Shown: positions 14,876-24,025, counted from the stretch's first letter. The stretch: DNA of 24,729 nucleotides from ARS98 sp030744725 (GCA_030744725.1 JASLPZ010000066.1:1-24729), one strand, 5' to 3'. Translations and numbers: made by a program. Notes: a model not told the origin generated them from the sequence alone.

Positions 14876-17008
14876 ATGGCCTTCTTACATCTTGACGCTT
14901 TGCCGCCAAAGACGACCAAAGGGACCATTGTCAGGTTGGTCATTCAATTGGGCAACCTGGACCGCAACAGAATTGGTGCAATCGAAGTGCGTGGCCGCGC
15001 GGCAACCGTCGAAGTGCCCGACGCCTGGGGGCATCGGCTGGCCAAGGCCATAGATGGCACCAACCTTGCGAACCGACTGATTCGAGCTTGGTACGAAGCC
15101 GCCGGCGATGGCAGCGCAGAAGACGATCACTTACAGCACTTGATGCGTCTGTTGGACTTGGAAGGTGTCGCCGAGGCTGAACAGGTGCGCCGACAGCGTG
15201 AACGGCTCTCACCTGGTGAAGCAGAACAGTCCGGTCTAAGCCTGATCAATCTGACGGTTCGAGATCAAGAGGCTGGATTGGGCGGCCGTTATATCTTGGA
15301 ATTGTGCAAACGCGGCAGCCCGGCACCCAGGCTACCGTGGTCTAGGCTGGGGATCGGCTCCCCAATCGTGCTCAGTGAAAGAGACCAATCTGAAACGACG
15401 TGGCGCGGCGTAATCAGCAACCGCTTTGCGACTGCCGTCAAAGTGGCACTGAACATTGCTCCAGAGTTTTCGGCCGACAATCCAGTCCTTCGCTTGGACC
15501 TTGCCAACGACGAGATCGGCCGTCAGCGCCAACGCGTGGCGTTGCAGCGGGCACGCGGCGCGCGGGGCGATCGCTCGGCAATGCTCCGTGACTCTCTGTT
15601 GGGCGAGCGACCGCCGTCGTTTGATCCGTTGCCCGATTTGGAACAATGGCAAACAACGCTCAACAAGGCGCAGCGGGCCGCCGTGCAGTTCGGTTTAGCC
15701 GCCAAGGACGTGGCGGTGATCCACGGTCCGCCGGGGACGGGCAAGACGACCACAATCGTCGAATTGATTCGACAATCCGTCGCCCAAGATAACAAGGTAT
15801 TGGTTTGCGCGCCGAGCAATCTGGCAGTGGACAACGTGTTTGAGCGTTTGTTGGCGGCGGGCGAAAACGCGGTGCGATTGGGGCATCCGGCTCGAGTCTT
15901 GCCGGAATTGAGGAAGCACACGTTGGATTTGCTGGTCGACCGGCATGAGGATGTGCGTCTGGCGCGGAAATTGGTTCGCGAGGCCTCTGCATTGCGTGAG
16001 AAGGCGGGCAAGCACACGCGGGCCAAACCGGTTCCTGGCGCACGTCGCGAAATGCGGGACGAAGCGAAACAGTTGATCAGCGATGCTCGCCGGCTGGAAG
16101 CACAGGTTGTTCAGCATATTCTTGATCAGTCGACGATTTTGTGTGCGACACTAACGGGCATGGATAGCGACTTGCTCGGCAAGCGGGCCTTCGACCTGGC
16201 CGTTGTCGACGAAGCTTGTCAGGCGACCGAGCCCGCCTGTTGGATTCCCGTCCTGCGTTGTGACCGGATCGTGCTGGCAGGTGATCATTGTCAACTGCCG
16301 CCCACCGTTGTTTCACGCGACGCTGCGCGGGAAGGCTTCAACGTCAGCATGCTCGAGCGAATAGTACACCGTTTCGGAAACAAGATTGCCAAACAACTGT
16401 GCGTGCAGTACCGGATGCACAGGTCGATCATGGACTTTTCGTCGGACGAGTTCTACGACGGTACTCTGGTTGCCGACGACATGATCGCCCAGCACTTGTT
16501 GAGCGATCTCCCGGGCGTGGAAAACAACGCGTTCACCGCCACGCCGCTGCATTTTATCGACACGGCCGGTGCTGGATACGACGAACAGATCGAGCCGGAC
16601 GGCGAAAGTCGCATGAACGAACAGGAGGCCGCGTTGGTCGTCCGAAAAGTGAAGCAGTTGTTGGAGATGGGTGTGAGTCCCGACCAAGTTGCCGTGATTT
16701 CGCCCTATGCGGCCCAAGTCCGCCTGCTACGTAAACTGTTGGAACAGGACGACTTGGAGACCGATACAGTGGACGGCTTTCAAGGGCGAGAAAAAGAAGC
16801 CGTTGTGATCTCCCTGGTGCGCTCCAACAGCGATGGCGAGATTGGTTTTCTGGCGGATGTGCGAAGGATGAACGTTGCGCTGACGCGTGCTCGCCGAAAA
16901 CTCCTGGTCGTTGGGGACAGTGCGACCATCGCGAATCACACATTCTATCAGCGGTTGTTAGAATATTTTGAGCTGATGTCCGCATATCATACCGTTTGGG
17001 AAGAGTAA
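14876..17008 (+). CDS. SF1B (Upf1/IGHMBP2-like) helicase with DbpA-type RNA-binding N-terminus
   Basis: The 710-residue protein carries the full SF1 motif set: Walker A GPPGTGKT (284-291), motif Ia CAPSNLAVDNV (311-321), Walker B VVDEAC (443-448), motif III GDHCQLPP (469-476), motif IV QYRMH (511-515), motif V VDGFQGRE (632-639) and motif VI RRMNVALTRAR (663-673). The layout is AAA_11/AAA_12, as in Upf1, IGHMBP2 and Dna2. A stalk-like helix pair (355-415) lies between Ia and II. Residues about 16-72 (VRLVIQLGNLD, IGAIEV, ATVEVPD, AIDGTNLANRLIRAWY) look like the DbpA C-terminal RNA-binding domain, so RNA or ribosome binding is inferred. An in-frame stop about 18 bp upstream excludes a longer N-terminus. 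No Shine-Dalgarno is seen. The SGNH gene follows 50 bp later. Confidence 0.88.
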   Translation: MAFLHLDALPPKTTKGTIVRLVIQLGNLDRNRIGAIEVRGRAATVEVPDAWGHRLAKAIDGTNLANRLIRAWYEAAGDGSAEDDHLQHLMRLLDLEGVAEAEQVRRQRERLSPGEAEQSGLSLINLTVRDQEAGLGGRYILELCKRGSPAPRLPWSRLGIGSPIVLSERDQSETTWRGVISNRFATAVKVALNIAPEFSADNPVLRLDLANDEIGRQRQRVALQRARGARGDRSAMLRDSLLGERPPSFDPLPDLEQWQTTLNKAQRAAVQFGLAAKDVAVIHGPPGTGKTTTIVELIRQSVAQDNKVLVCAPSNLAVDNVFERLLAAGENAVRLGHPARVLPELRKHTLDLLVDRHEDVRLARKLVREASALREKAGKHTRAKPVPGARREMRDEAKQLISDARRLEAQVVQHILDQSTILCATLTGMDSDLLGKRAFDLAVVDEACQATEPACWIPVLRCDRIVLAGDHCQLPPTVVSRDAAREGFNVSMLERIVHRFGNKIAKQLCVQYRMHRSIMDFSSDEFYDGTLVADDMIAQHLLSDLPGVENNAFTATPLHFIDTAGAGYDEQIEPDGESRMNEQEAALVVRKVKQLLEMGVSPDQVAVISPYAAQVRLLRKLLEQDDLETDTVDGFQGREKEAVVISLVRSNSDGEIGFLADVRRMNVALTRARRKLLVVGDSATIANHTFYQRLLEYFELMSAYHTVWEE

Positions 17009-17058
17009 TGGTGTGCCGCGCCGTATCACGGTGCGTTCACCACGATGGAGAATTCTTG

Positions 17059-17733
17059 ATGACCATGCGACGAGGTTTTTGGAGTTTGATTGCAGCTCTG
17101 ACGGTGGTTTCAACTGCTGGCCAGTGCGCGCTGGCGCAAACGGCCGCCGCTGACAAATGGGAGAAGTCGATAGCGGCTTTCGAGTCGCGAGACAAGGTTG
17201 ATCCTCCCCCCCAGGGAGCTTTGCTGTTTGTGGGCAGTTCAAGCATTCGCGGTTGGGATCTGGGCGAATCGTTCCCCGACCGGAATACGATCAATCGAGG
17301 CTTTGGCGGTTCGGAGATCGCCGATTCAATCCGTTACGCCGACCGAATCATTATTCCGTATCAGCCGCGGGTCATTGTCGTGTATGCCGGTGACAACGAC
17401 ATCGCTCACGGAAAAGACGTTGAGACGGTATTTGCGGATTATCAATCGTTGACGCGAACGATCCACGCCAGCCTGCCGAAAGCACGCATCGTCTTCGTGG
17501 CGATCAAGCCCAGCATCAAACGGTGGGAACTGGTCGAGGAAATGCGGAAAGCAAACGGAATGATCCGTGAGGCGACCGCCAAGGACGCACGGCTGGAGTT
17601 TGTCGATGTCGACACGCCCATGATTGGCGATGACGGTCAGCCACGCAAAGATCTATTCAAGGCAGATGGACTACATCTGAACAAGCAGGGTTACCAATTG
17701 TGGTCGAAATTGGTGCGACCGCATTTGAAGTAA
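17059..17733 (+). CDS. Secreted SGNH/GDSL-family hydrolase
   Basis: The ATG at 17059 follows GGAG by eight bases and opens a signal peptide (MTMRRGFWSLIAALTVVSTA, cleavage near ALAQ). The frame also opens at 16996, inside the end of the helicase gene, but that start adds no signal. The 224-residue protein has the SGNH blocks: nucleophile Ser in FVGSSSIRGW (S62), Gly in RGFGGSE (G83), Asn in GDND (N113), and the Asp/His pair in DGLHLNKQGY (D203, H206). These enzymes hydrolyse esters, often acetyl or acyl groups on polysaccharides or lipids. The exact substrate is not visible, but an exported carbohydrate esterase is the usual expectation in planctomycetes. It may be cotranscribed with the helicase by position, although the functions look unrelated. 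It converges on the DNase I-like gene. Confidence 0.87.
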   Translation: MTMRRGFWSLIAALTVVSTAGQCALAQTAAADKWEKSIAAFESRDKVDPPPQGALLFVGSSSIRGWDLGESFPDRNTINRGFGGSEIADSIRYADRIIIPYQPRVIVVYAGDNDIAHGKDVETVFADYQSLTRTIHASLPKARIVFVAIKPSIKRWELVEEMRKANGMIREATAKDARLEFVDVDTPMIGDDGQPRKDLFKADGLHLNKQGYQLWSKLVRPHLK

Positions 17734-17759
17734 TTGCGCTGAACACCTCGAATTGCTCT

Positions 17760-18758
17760 CTACCGTGTAGTGTCGGTTGGCCGGGTCGCTACGCGACCAA
17801 TCTCGCCGCCTTCGTAAATGCTGAATTCGGCCCAGACTGGTAAATGGTCTGACACTTCCAGCGCTTCGTCGATGGTCATGTTGTATTCGCGCATAAAATC
17901 AAAGACACCGGTGCGTCCCATGAATTCGCGCGTGGCATTGGCATAAAAGACGAGGTTGTCATACTGTTTTGTACCGCGTGTATTGGTTGGTACACCGGAA
18001 ATGGCCCAGGCAATCTGTGGCACGCGGCCCAGTTCGCCAAAGTGCCGATCATCCGCGTTCAAGTCGCCCAATAAGATCACGTCGTCTTCGTTGCGGCCAT
18101 CATCACGGACCACGCGCATCACGTCATCCAGCACATTTATTTCGTCGGCAACTTCATCGGGGTCGGTGTGAATGTTGACCAACGAAAACGTGAAACCTTG
18201 GTTCGCGGCCGGTCCACGCACTCGAAACCAACCAACCAGTGGTTCATGGTGCATTAGATCGTCGGGATCATCGATTGTGTAGAGCTGTTGCCGGTCGACT
18301 TCGACACTAGCGCGATCGAAGATGAATGCATACTGCTCCTTGCTGGCACTGCGTCCCAGCCGTGGTCCGATTGCATAGTCGTATTGGCGCCCCCCGTTGT
18401 TGATGGCTTCGACAAACAACGGCAGGATATCTTGATCCTTCGCACGAACTTCCTGAATTGCGATCACGTCAAAATGGCGGATGATTCGAGCGAGAACGTC
18501 GAGCACGATCGGCTTGCTGATCTTGCTGCGACCGAACACTTGAATGTTGAAAGCCGCAATCCGAATCGTCTTACCGCTACGTACGACAGGCGGAGCGTTG
18601 GTTGAAACCGCCGTGGTGCCGGCACCATTTTCGGTTCCGGTGGTTTCCCGCGGCGTAACTTTGACGTTTTCCAGTCCCTCGAGACTGAAATTCTGCAAGA
18701 AGAAATAGCCGCCGATCGAGACGATGGCAGCGATCAAGACAAATGTTGATTTACGCAC
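17760..18758 (-). CDS. Membrane-anchored endonuclease/exonuclease/phosphatase (DNase I-like) protein
   Basis: The gene starts with GTG at 18758, with GGAGG six bases upstream, and encodes 332 residues. Residues 5-21 are hydrophobic and not followed by a clear cleavage site, so the protein is probably anchored with its domain outside. A Thr/Gly/Ala linker (35-60) precedes the DNase I fold: AAFNIQVFG (N71), AIQEVR (E103), SLVNIHTDP (H197), LLGDLNADD (D232, N234), QYDNLVF (D267) and SDHLPVW (D304, H305). All metal-binding and catalytic positions of the family are present, so it should be active. Substrates in this superfamily include DNA, phospholipids and inositol phosphates. The pattern QEVR...NIHTDPDE is closest to DNase I-type nucleases, so extracellular DNA is a reasonable guess. 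Confidence 0.87.
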   Translation of the reverse strand: MRKSTFVLIAAIVSIGGYFFLQNFSLEGLENVKVTPRETTGTENGAGTTAVSTNAPPVVRSGKTIRIAAFNIQVFGRSKISKPIVLDVLARIIRHFDVIAIQEVRAKDQDILPLFVEAINNGGRQYDYAIGPRLGRSASKEQYAFIFDRASVEVDRQQLYTIDDPDDLMHHEPLVGWFRVRGPAANQGFTFSLVNIHTDPDEVADEINVLDDVMRVVRDDGRNEDDVILLGDLNADDRHFGELGRVPQIAWAISGVPTNTRGTKQYDNLVFYANATREFMGRTGVFDFMREYNMTIDEALEVSDHLPVWAEFSIYEGGEIGRVATRPTDTTR

Positions 18759-18953
18759 AAAGCCCCTCCATGGGCAAATTCGGCTTCCTGCCTGATGTAC
18801 GCTTTACGCCAGACTGCGAAGACTATCGCAAACCAGTGGCTGACCCTAGATCAATTCGAGGCTGCTAGCTGGGCAATCGAGAAGCGAAACCAACCAGAGT
18901 CGTGGCTTCGGCTTCGACCCCGGAGCCCCCACCAACGGCCACCATTTGCTTGC

Positions 18954-18979
18954 TTGACGGTGGTCAGACTCCCTATATT
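18954..18979 (+). promoter_or_regulatory. Candidate promoter for the HEAT-repeat gene
   Basis: TTGACG (18954-18959) is followed by TATATT (18974-18979) with 14 bp between, shorter than the usual 17. An alternative -10, TATTGA (18976-18981), gives 16 bp. It lies 52 bp upstream of the ATG at 19031, which supports that start over the longer frame from 18902. Confidence 0.4.
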
Positions 18980-18988
18980 GAATTGCTA

Positions 18989-19018
18989 GCCATTCGCACG
19001 AGCGCCATTCGCACGAGC
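18989..19018. repeat. 15-bp perfect tandem duplication in the leader of the HEAT-repeat gene
   Basis: GCCATTCGCACGAGC occurs twice back to back (18989-19003 and 19004-19018) between the candidate promoter and the ATG at 19031. Fifteen bases are a multiple of three, so the frame open from 18902 is not broken by it. Confidence 0.85.
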
Positions 19019-19030
19019 ATCATTTCCGTC

Positions 19031-20320
19031 ATGCACGATCTCAGACTACATCTCTTGGTTTTTCCTTGGCGCCCGTGGCATTTCGTCAGGTTGCCTGCTC
19101 GGTATTGGTTTTCCGCTTTTGTCATAACGATCTCTGCGCTCTGCCTGACGCCCGCCGCCCGCGGCGACATTTTTCACTTAGCAAACGGCGCACAGGTTCG
19201 TGGTCATTGGGTCAATCGTGATGAACGGTCGCCAACTCGTATGGTGATTGAGACGGCTGCTGGAATTCGCGTCACACTGCATCCCAGCCAGATTGCCAGT
19301 ACCGATCGCGAACAACCTAAGGTCGACCAGTATGAAGAGATCGCACCGCAGTTTCGTGATACCGTTGCAGATCAGTGGCGGTTGGCGGAATGGTGTCGCA
19401 CCAATAGTCTGATCGAGCACCGTGCGCGCCACTTGCGACGCATCGTCGAATTAGATCCGCAACACGAAGCCGCATGGCATGGCTTGGGGTATTCACAACT
19501 GCGTGGCAAGTGGATTCTTCGCAAGGAGTTCTTGCACGAACAGGGCTACGTGTTCTACCGCGGTCGCTGGCGAATATCCCAGGAAATCGATGTGATGGAA
19601 TCTCGCCACAAGATCGAGTTGGCTGCCAAAGAATGGCTTTCCAAGTTAAAGATGTGGCGAGCGCAAATCAACAAAGGGCAGCCGATCGCTGCGGTGCGAA
19701 ACATCCGCTCAATTCGATCTCCGGACGCGATCCCTGCCTTGGCCTATCAACTGGCGCGAGAGAAGTCTCGGCCGATCCGTCTATTGTATGTTGACATTCT
19801 CGGACAAATCGACGACCCCCGTGCGACCAAGGTGCTTGTCTCGGCGTGTCTAGACAATCCTGACATTGAAGTGTTTCATGCCAGTTTGGAAGAAGTGCTG
19901 CCGCGAAAGTCCCCCGCAGTGGTCAAAGTGCTAGTGAAGACGTTGCGCAATTATGACAACCAACGCGTCAATCGGGCCGCCCACGCGCTCGGTAAACTGA
20001 ACGATCCGACGACGATTGTGCCTTTGATCGATGCGCTGGTGACCGAACATACCATTAGGAATCCGTCTCTCGCTGGTAAGTCACCCGGCACCACAACGAC
20101 TGGAATCGCGTACGGTCCCAATGACGATATCGGGACACCGATTGCTAAATTCGGAGTACCGAAGCAGATCCGCGTCCGTGTTCCCAATCACGAAGCACTT
20201 GCCGCGCTAGTCGAGATTGGTGGCGGCGTCAGCTTTGGCTTCGATCGGCAGGCTTGGCGCGACTGGCACGCCGTGTTCGAGAAACAGCAGACGACACGGC
20301 TTAGTACGCGGCGCGATTAG
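19031..20320 (+). CDS. Exported HEAT-repeat protein of a planctomycete-type family
   Basis: From the ATG at 19031 the product is 429 residues. Residues about 24-45 form a signal peptide after a long basic lead (RYWFSAFVITISALCLTPAARG). The next segment is a small beta domain (IFHLANGAQVRGHWVN to LHPSQIAST), followed by a helical TPR-like stretch (QWRLAEWCRTNSLIEHRARH, LGYSQLRGKWI) and the block YVFYRGRWRISQEI. From about residue 210, HEAT-like helical pairs follow (AIPALAYQLAREKSRPIRLLY, VNRAAHALGKLNDPTTIVPL). This order is familiar from uncharacterised planctomycete proteins. No catalytic motif is present; it is probably a scaffold or binding protein outside the cytoplasm. The frame extends upstream to a GTG at 18902, which would put the leader repeat inside the protein and spoil the signal peptide. 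Confidence 0.75.
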   Translation: MHDLRLHLLVFPWRPWHFVRLPARYWFSAFVITISALCLTPAARGDIFHLANGAQVRGHWVNRDERSPTRMVIETAAGIRVTLHPSQIASTDREQPKVDQYEEIAPQFRDTVADQWRLAEWCRTNSLIEHRARHLRRIVELDPQHEAAWHGLGYSQLRGKWILRKEFLHEQGYVFYRGRWRISQEIDVMESRHKIELAAKEWLSKLKMWRAQINKGQPIAAVRNIRSIRSPDAIPALAYQLAREKSRPIRLLYVDILGQIDDPRATKVLVSACLDNPDIEVFHASLEEVLPRKSPAVVKVLVKTLRNYDNQRVNRAAHALGKLNDPTTIVPLIDALVTEHTIRNPSLAGKSPGTTTTGIAYGPNDDIGTPIAKFGVPKQIRVRVPNHEALAALVEIGGGVSFGFDRQAWRDWHAVFEKQQTTRLSTRRD

Positions 20321-20557
20321 TGGGGCATCACGTAGCGTCCGTATCGATACAATCGTCGACCATGTTGGATTCGCGCGGCGATTGCCGTTCTTGGTCGCGA
20401 ATTCATGAGACCCGGCGGCTTGAGCTGATTCGTCGAGGCTGGTACGTTGGCGGTGCATGCGAGGCTGCGTCTCAAAACCCAAATATCCGTACTCATGTCG
20501 GGATGCAGGTTTTGAACAGGAGGACTCAGAGGAAACAGAGACGGCAGAAAGAGGCCA

Positions 20558-21280
20558 ATGACTATTACCCAAGCAACACTCGACAAACTGGCCAAGTACG
20601 ATACACCCACGATCTGCAACGTGATCGAACTGTTTGACATCCGCCCGCGCAATGTGGGCTACATGGACGGGCGGGTCAAGTGTGACTTCCCCGAGCTGTC
20701 GCCGATGGTCGGTTTTGCTGCCACGGCGCAGTTTCGTTCGGACGCGCCGCCGAGTGGTGGCGATGCGTACGGATCGATTCAGAGACAACTTGAACAGTTC
20801 GCTGAGTTGCCGGGCCCGGCCGTTGTGGTGTTCCAAGATGCTGACGATCCCGCCGTAGCCGCGGTCTTTGGCGAAGTCATGTGTTCCACCTACAAAGCCT
20901 TTGGATCGGCTGGCCTGGTCACCAACGGCGGCGGCCGCGATTTGGAGCAAGTGCGCGAACTTAAGTTTCCCGTCTTCACCGGCAATACGATCTGCTCGCA
21001 CGCGTACTGCCACATGCTGCATTTGGGATTGCCAGTGCGCGTAGGCGGCTTGATGGTCAATCAAGCCGACCTGCTGCATGGTGATGCCAACGGCGTCACC
21101 AGTATTCCACCACACCTTGCCAGCGAAATCGCCGACATCGGCGAAGAATTTCTGAGCGCCGAAGCGATCATGCTGGACTACGTCAAAGCGCCAGGCGACA
21201 AGAGCGTGGCGAAGTTCAATGAACTACGGGAAGAGTTTCAAACAGTCGTCGGAAAACTCAAGGCCCGCATGCAACAGTAG
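20558..21280 (+). CDS. RraA-family protein (HMG/CHA aldolase-like fold)
   Basis: The ATG at 20558 is preceded closely by AGAGG. The 240-residue product matches the RraA / dimethylmenaquinone methyltransferase-like family: TPTICNVIE at the start, FGEVMCSTYKAFGSAGLVTNGG with the following RD pair (R127, D128), and LLHGDANGV near residue 175. In class II pyruvate aldolases of this family (HMG/CHA aldolase) the RD pair binds metal and pyruvate, and both residues are kept here, so aldolase or decarboxylase activity is possible. RNase E inhibition, the role that named RraA, is less likely because this protein is longer and divergent. It is cytoplasmic. The 237 bp upstream, after the HEAT-repeat gene, show no terminator or clear promoter, so read-through is possible. 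Confidence 0.8.
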   Translation: MTITQATLDKLAKYDTPTICNVIELFDIRPRNVGYMDGRVKCDFPELSPMVGFAATAQFRSDAPPSGGDAYGSIQRQLEQFAELPGPAVVVFQDADDPAVAAVFGEVMCSTYKAFGSAGLVTNGGGRDLEQVRELKFPVFTGNTICSHAYCHMLHLGLPVRVGGLMVNQADLLHGDANGVTSIPPHLASEIADIGEEFLSAEAIMLDYVKAPGDKSVAKFNELREEFQTVVGKLKARMQQ

Positions 21281-21357
21281 TTCCTGGGTACTTGGGACAG
21301 AATAAGCGCAGCGCGGTTCCGCCTGGTCGAGTGGATATCCACCTGAGGCCGTCCGGT

Positions 21358-23565
21358 TCAATCGACGGGGAAGCCGCGTTTACGAAGGAGCGCGCTCGTG
21401 TCGACATCGCGACCGCGGAAAGCGCGGAAACCGTCAGCTGGGTCAATGGTGTCGCCTACGGACATAATGTGATCGTGTAGCCGCTTGGCAATCGCCTTGT
21501 CGTAGTACGTGCCCGCCTCTTCAAAAACTTCGGCGGCATCGGCAGTCAATGCGTCTGACCACAGGTAGCTGTAGTAGCCGGCAGAATAGCTGTCCCCGGC
21601 AAAGATATGCGAAAAGTGGGGCGTGCGGTGACGCATCACGATCTCGTGAGGCATGCCGATCTCAGCCAACGCCTTGCGCTCAAATGCATCCGGATCGATT
21701 TCCACGTCACCCGCCAAATGGAGCTTCATGTCGACCAAAGCGCTCGCTAGATACTCGACGGTGGCGAATCCTTGGTTGAATGTCGCTGCTTTTTCGATCT
21801 TTTCCAACAGCGTCGCGGGCATCGGCTTGCCCGTCTTGTAATGAACGGCAAACTGGTTCAGCACCTCGGGTGTCGGGAGCCAATGTTCGTTCAGCTGCGA
21901 CGGGAACTCGACATAGTCACGTGCCACTGAAGTGCCGGACTGCGACGGATAGTTCACCTTGGAATTGAGTCCATGCAGCGCGTGGCCGAACTCGTGAAAC
22001 AGCGTTGTCGCGTCATCCCAAGAGATTAGAACAACTTCGCCTGGCGCGCCTTTGACAAAGTTCGAGTTATTCGAAACGATCGGAGTGAGCGCTTCACCCA
22101 TATTCTCCTGTGAACGATAAGCAGTCATCCACGCTCCGCTCCGTTTGCCTTCGCGGGCATACGGATCCAGATACCACAGGCCGACGTGCTTGCCTGCCAC
22201 GTCGGAGACTTCCCAAACGCGTACATCAGGATGGAATACGGGTAAATCGTTGATCTGCTTGAACTGCATTCCATACAGCTCGCCGGCAGCCCACATCATG
22301 GCTTCACGTAGTTTTTCCAGTTGCAGGTACGGTTTCACTTCGTTGAAGTCGAGATCGTATTTTGCCTTGCGAACTTTTTCGGCATAAAAGCGATAGTCCC
22401 AGGGTTCGATCGTAACTCCTGCGCCCTCCGAGTCAGCAATCTTCTGCATGTCGGCGACTTCTTCACGGACTCGCGCGACTGCCTTCGGCCAGACCTTGAG
22501 CATCAGTTCCATGGTCGCTTCGGGCGTCTTGGCCATTTGTGGTTCCAACCGCCAATGGGCGTGTGTCTTGTAGCCCAGCAGTTTCGCTCGTTCGGCCCGC
22601 AGTTTGAGGATCTCCGAGATTATCGTGTTGTTGTCGTGCCTGTCGCCGTTGTCACCGCGGCTATAGTAGTTGCGCCAGACTTTTTCGCGCAACTTTCGGT
22701 TGCTGGCGTAACTGAGGAATGGATCCATTGACGAGCGGGTATTCGTCACGGCCCATTGTCCTTCTCTGCCGCGATTCTTCGCCGCACTGGCCATGGCAGA
22801 GACGACACTGTCCGGCAAACCGGTCAAATCGGCTTTGTCCTCGATCCACGTCACATATCCTTGCTCGTCGGCCAGCACGTTCTGGCTAAAATCTGTGAAC
22901 AGGCTTGCCAGACGCTTATTGATCCGAGACAGTGTTGCCTTGTCTGCGGCGCTCAGTCTGGCACCTCGACGTACAAATTGCTTGTAGCGATCTTCGACCA
23001 GGCGTTTCTGTGCCAGCGTGAACTTCTCTTTCGCGTCACTTTCGTAGACGGCGGCAATCCGCGAAAACAACTTTTCGTTCTGGGTAACTTTGTCTTGGTG
23101 TTCGGCAAGTTTGGGTTCGACGACGCGTTCAACGTCCGGGACTGGGCCCAGATTCAAGTTTGACGAATGCACGCCGAACAGAGACTGCAGCCGGTCGAGC
23201 GTGCGGCCTGCGGATTCCATCGCCACGATCGTGTTTTCGAACGTCGGCGCCTTCGGATTTGCAGTGATCGCATCGATGTCACGGCTAGCCTGAGCGATTG
23301 CTGCGTCAAAGGCCTCCACAAATTCATTGGGCCGAACCAAATGCCACGGTGGAACGCCGCCGTAGGGTCCGGTCCAGGGCTGCAACATCGGGGACATTTC
23401 CTTCGAGTCTCCATTCTCTGCGGCTGCGGCGGGCTCGGTCGCGCCGATTGCCATGAGAGTAAGTGTAAAGAGAATGACGGCGAGCGCTCGAAACCGAGTC
23501 AAACCAATCTGAGCCAATTCAAAGCCGTCGGGCACAGAGTGAGTGTCCAAGTTAGACTTGCTCAT
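21358..23565 (-). CDS. Exported M3-family oligopeptidase (Dcp/OpdA type)
   Basis: This 735-residue zinc metallopeptidase has the M3 signature TLFHEFGHALHGL (H524, E525, H528) and the third zinc ligand region YVEFPSQLNEHW (E553). The C-terminal FSHIFAGDSYSAGYYSYLWSD (about 651-671) is the substrate-binding loop typical of peptidyl-dipeptidase Dcp and oligopeptidase A. The first 50 residues hold a hydrophobic segment (ALAVILFTLTLMAIGA, then EPAAAAE), so unlike E. coli Dcp it is probably exported. It cleaves short peptides, most likely as a periplasmic scavenging enzyme. The ATG at 23565 has AGGA eight bases upstream. Length agrees with the family (about 680) plus a leader. The gene is monocistronic and converges on the RraA gene with 77 bp between, which contain a 12-bp palindrome but no clear terminator. 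Confidence 0.93.
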   Translation of the reverse strand: MSKSNLDTHSVPDGFELAQIGLTRFRALAVILFTLTLMAIGATEPAAAAENGDSKEMSPMLQPWTGPYGGVPPWHLVRPNEFVEAFDAAIAQASRDIDAITANPKAPTFENTIVAMESAGRTLDRLQSLFGVHSSNLNLGPVPDVERVVEPKLAEHQDKVTQNEKLFSRIAAVYESDAKEKFTLAQKRLVEDRYKQFVRRGARLSAADKATLSRINKRLASLFTDFSQNVLADEQGYVTWIEDKADLTGLPDSVVSAMASAAKNRGREGQWAVTNTRSSMDPFLSYASNRKLREKVWRNYYSRGDNGDRHDNNTIISEILKLRAERAKLLGYKTHAHWRLEPQMAKTPEATMELMLKVWPKAVARVREEVADMQKIADSEGAGVTIEPWDYRFYAEKVRKAKYDLDFNEVKPYLQLEKLREAMMWAAGELYGMQFKQINDLPVFHPDVRVWEVSDVAGKHVGLWYLDPYAREGKRSGAWMTAYRSQENMGEALTPIVSNNSNFVKGAPGEVVLISWDDATTLFHEFGHALHGLNSKVNYPSQSGTSVARDYVEFPSQLNEHWLPTPEVLNQFAVHYKTGKPMPATLLEKIEKAATFNQGFATVEYLASALVDMKLHLAGDVEIDPDAFERKALAEIGMPHEIVMRHRTPHFSHIFAGDSYSAGYYSYLWSDALTADAAEVFEEAGTYYDKAIAKRLHDHIMSVGDTIDPADGFRAFRGRDVDTSALLRKRGFPVD

Positions 23566-23633
23566 TCGAAAATCCTGGATAGGGTTGGGTGGTTTGTCCT
23601 ACGTGCTGGGAGACACCAGCTTAGCAGAGTTCT

Positions 23634-23846
23634 GTGATTTCAAAACCTACCTTCAGTCGGATCAGCGCAATCGGACACCCACACATGAAGTCGGGCAGCC
23701 CAATCAGCGGGGCGACCGAGCGGGAGTCAACCGATGACAATTTCGCCGAATGGGCGTACGACGATCGTCTGCACTGCGATCCCTGGGTGCAGGACATCAC
23801 CAAGGAAGAACACGCCGTCTTGCGGCGATATCCTCACTGTCGTTGA
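23634..23846 (+). CDS. Possible small hypothetical protein or 3' gene remnant
   Basis: A GTG-started frame of 70 residues whose second half looks more like real protein than the surrounding frames (acidic and aromatic residues: DDNFAEWAYDDRLHCDPW, then DITKEEHAVLRRY). No homology is recognised and no Shine-Dalgarno is clear. A hairpin 17 bp after the stop (23863-23899) would serve as its terminator. It may be the end of a gene whose start has been lost, given the insertion-sequence debris nearby. Confidence 0.25.
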   Translation: MISKPTFSRISAIGHPHMKSGSPISGATERESTDDNFAEWAYDDRLHCDPWVQDITKEEHAVLRRYPHCR

Positions 23847-24007
23847 GCCGTCCACCAAAAACAAACGGTGCGCCTTCCAGCTGGACTGGCTCACCGTTTT
23901 GTCGCGATCGCAACGTTACGCCGTTTCCGCTTCCTTGCTTTCGACGTGTGCTTGCGCGAGCTGCAGTACGCGGATTGCGGTTGGCAGATCGCTAAGACCG
24001 AACGAGC
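23847..24007. other. Intergenic stretch between M3 peptidase and IS debris
   Basis: Between the doubtful small frame ending at 23846 and the IS21-type end, both strands contain only short overlapping frames with no recognisable protein. The one structured element is the inverted repeat at 23863-23899. Together with the upstream part (23566-23633), about 440 bp here lack a firmly supported gene. Confidence 0.5.
23863..23899 (+). terminator. Terminator-like hairpin before the IS remnant
   Basis: AAACGGTG (23863-23870) pairs with CACCGTTT (23892-23899), and the stem continues after one mismatch with GCC/GGC around a 13-nt loop. The descending arm runs into only four T, so termination would be modest. 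The A-rich left flank makes it potentially bidirectional. Confidence 0.4.
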
Positions 24008-24025
24008 TGTCACAGAGCGCCCAAA

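Noticed and set aside
21331..21342. Perfect 12-bp palindrome GTGGATATCCAC between the RraA and M3 peptidase genes.
   Set aside because: No loop or T-tract for a terminator, and no repeat copy nearby. A single palindrome between convergent genes could be chance.
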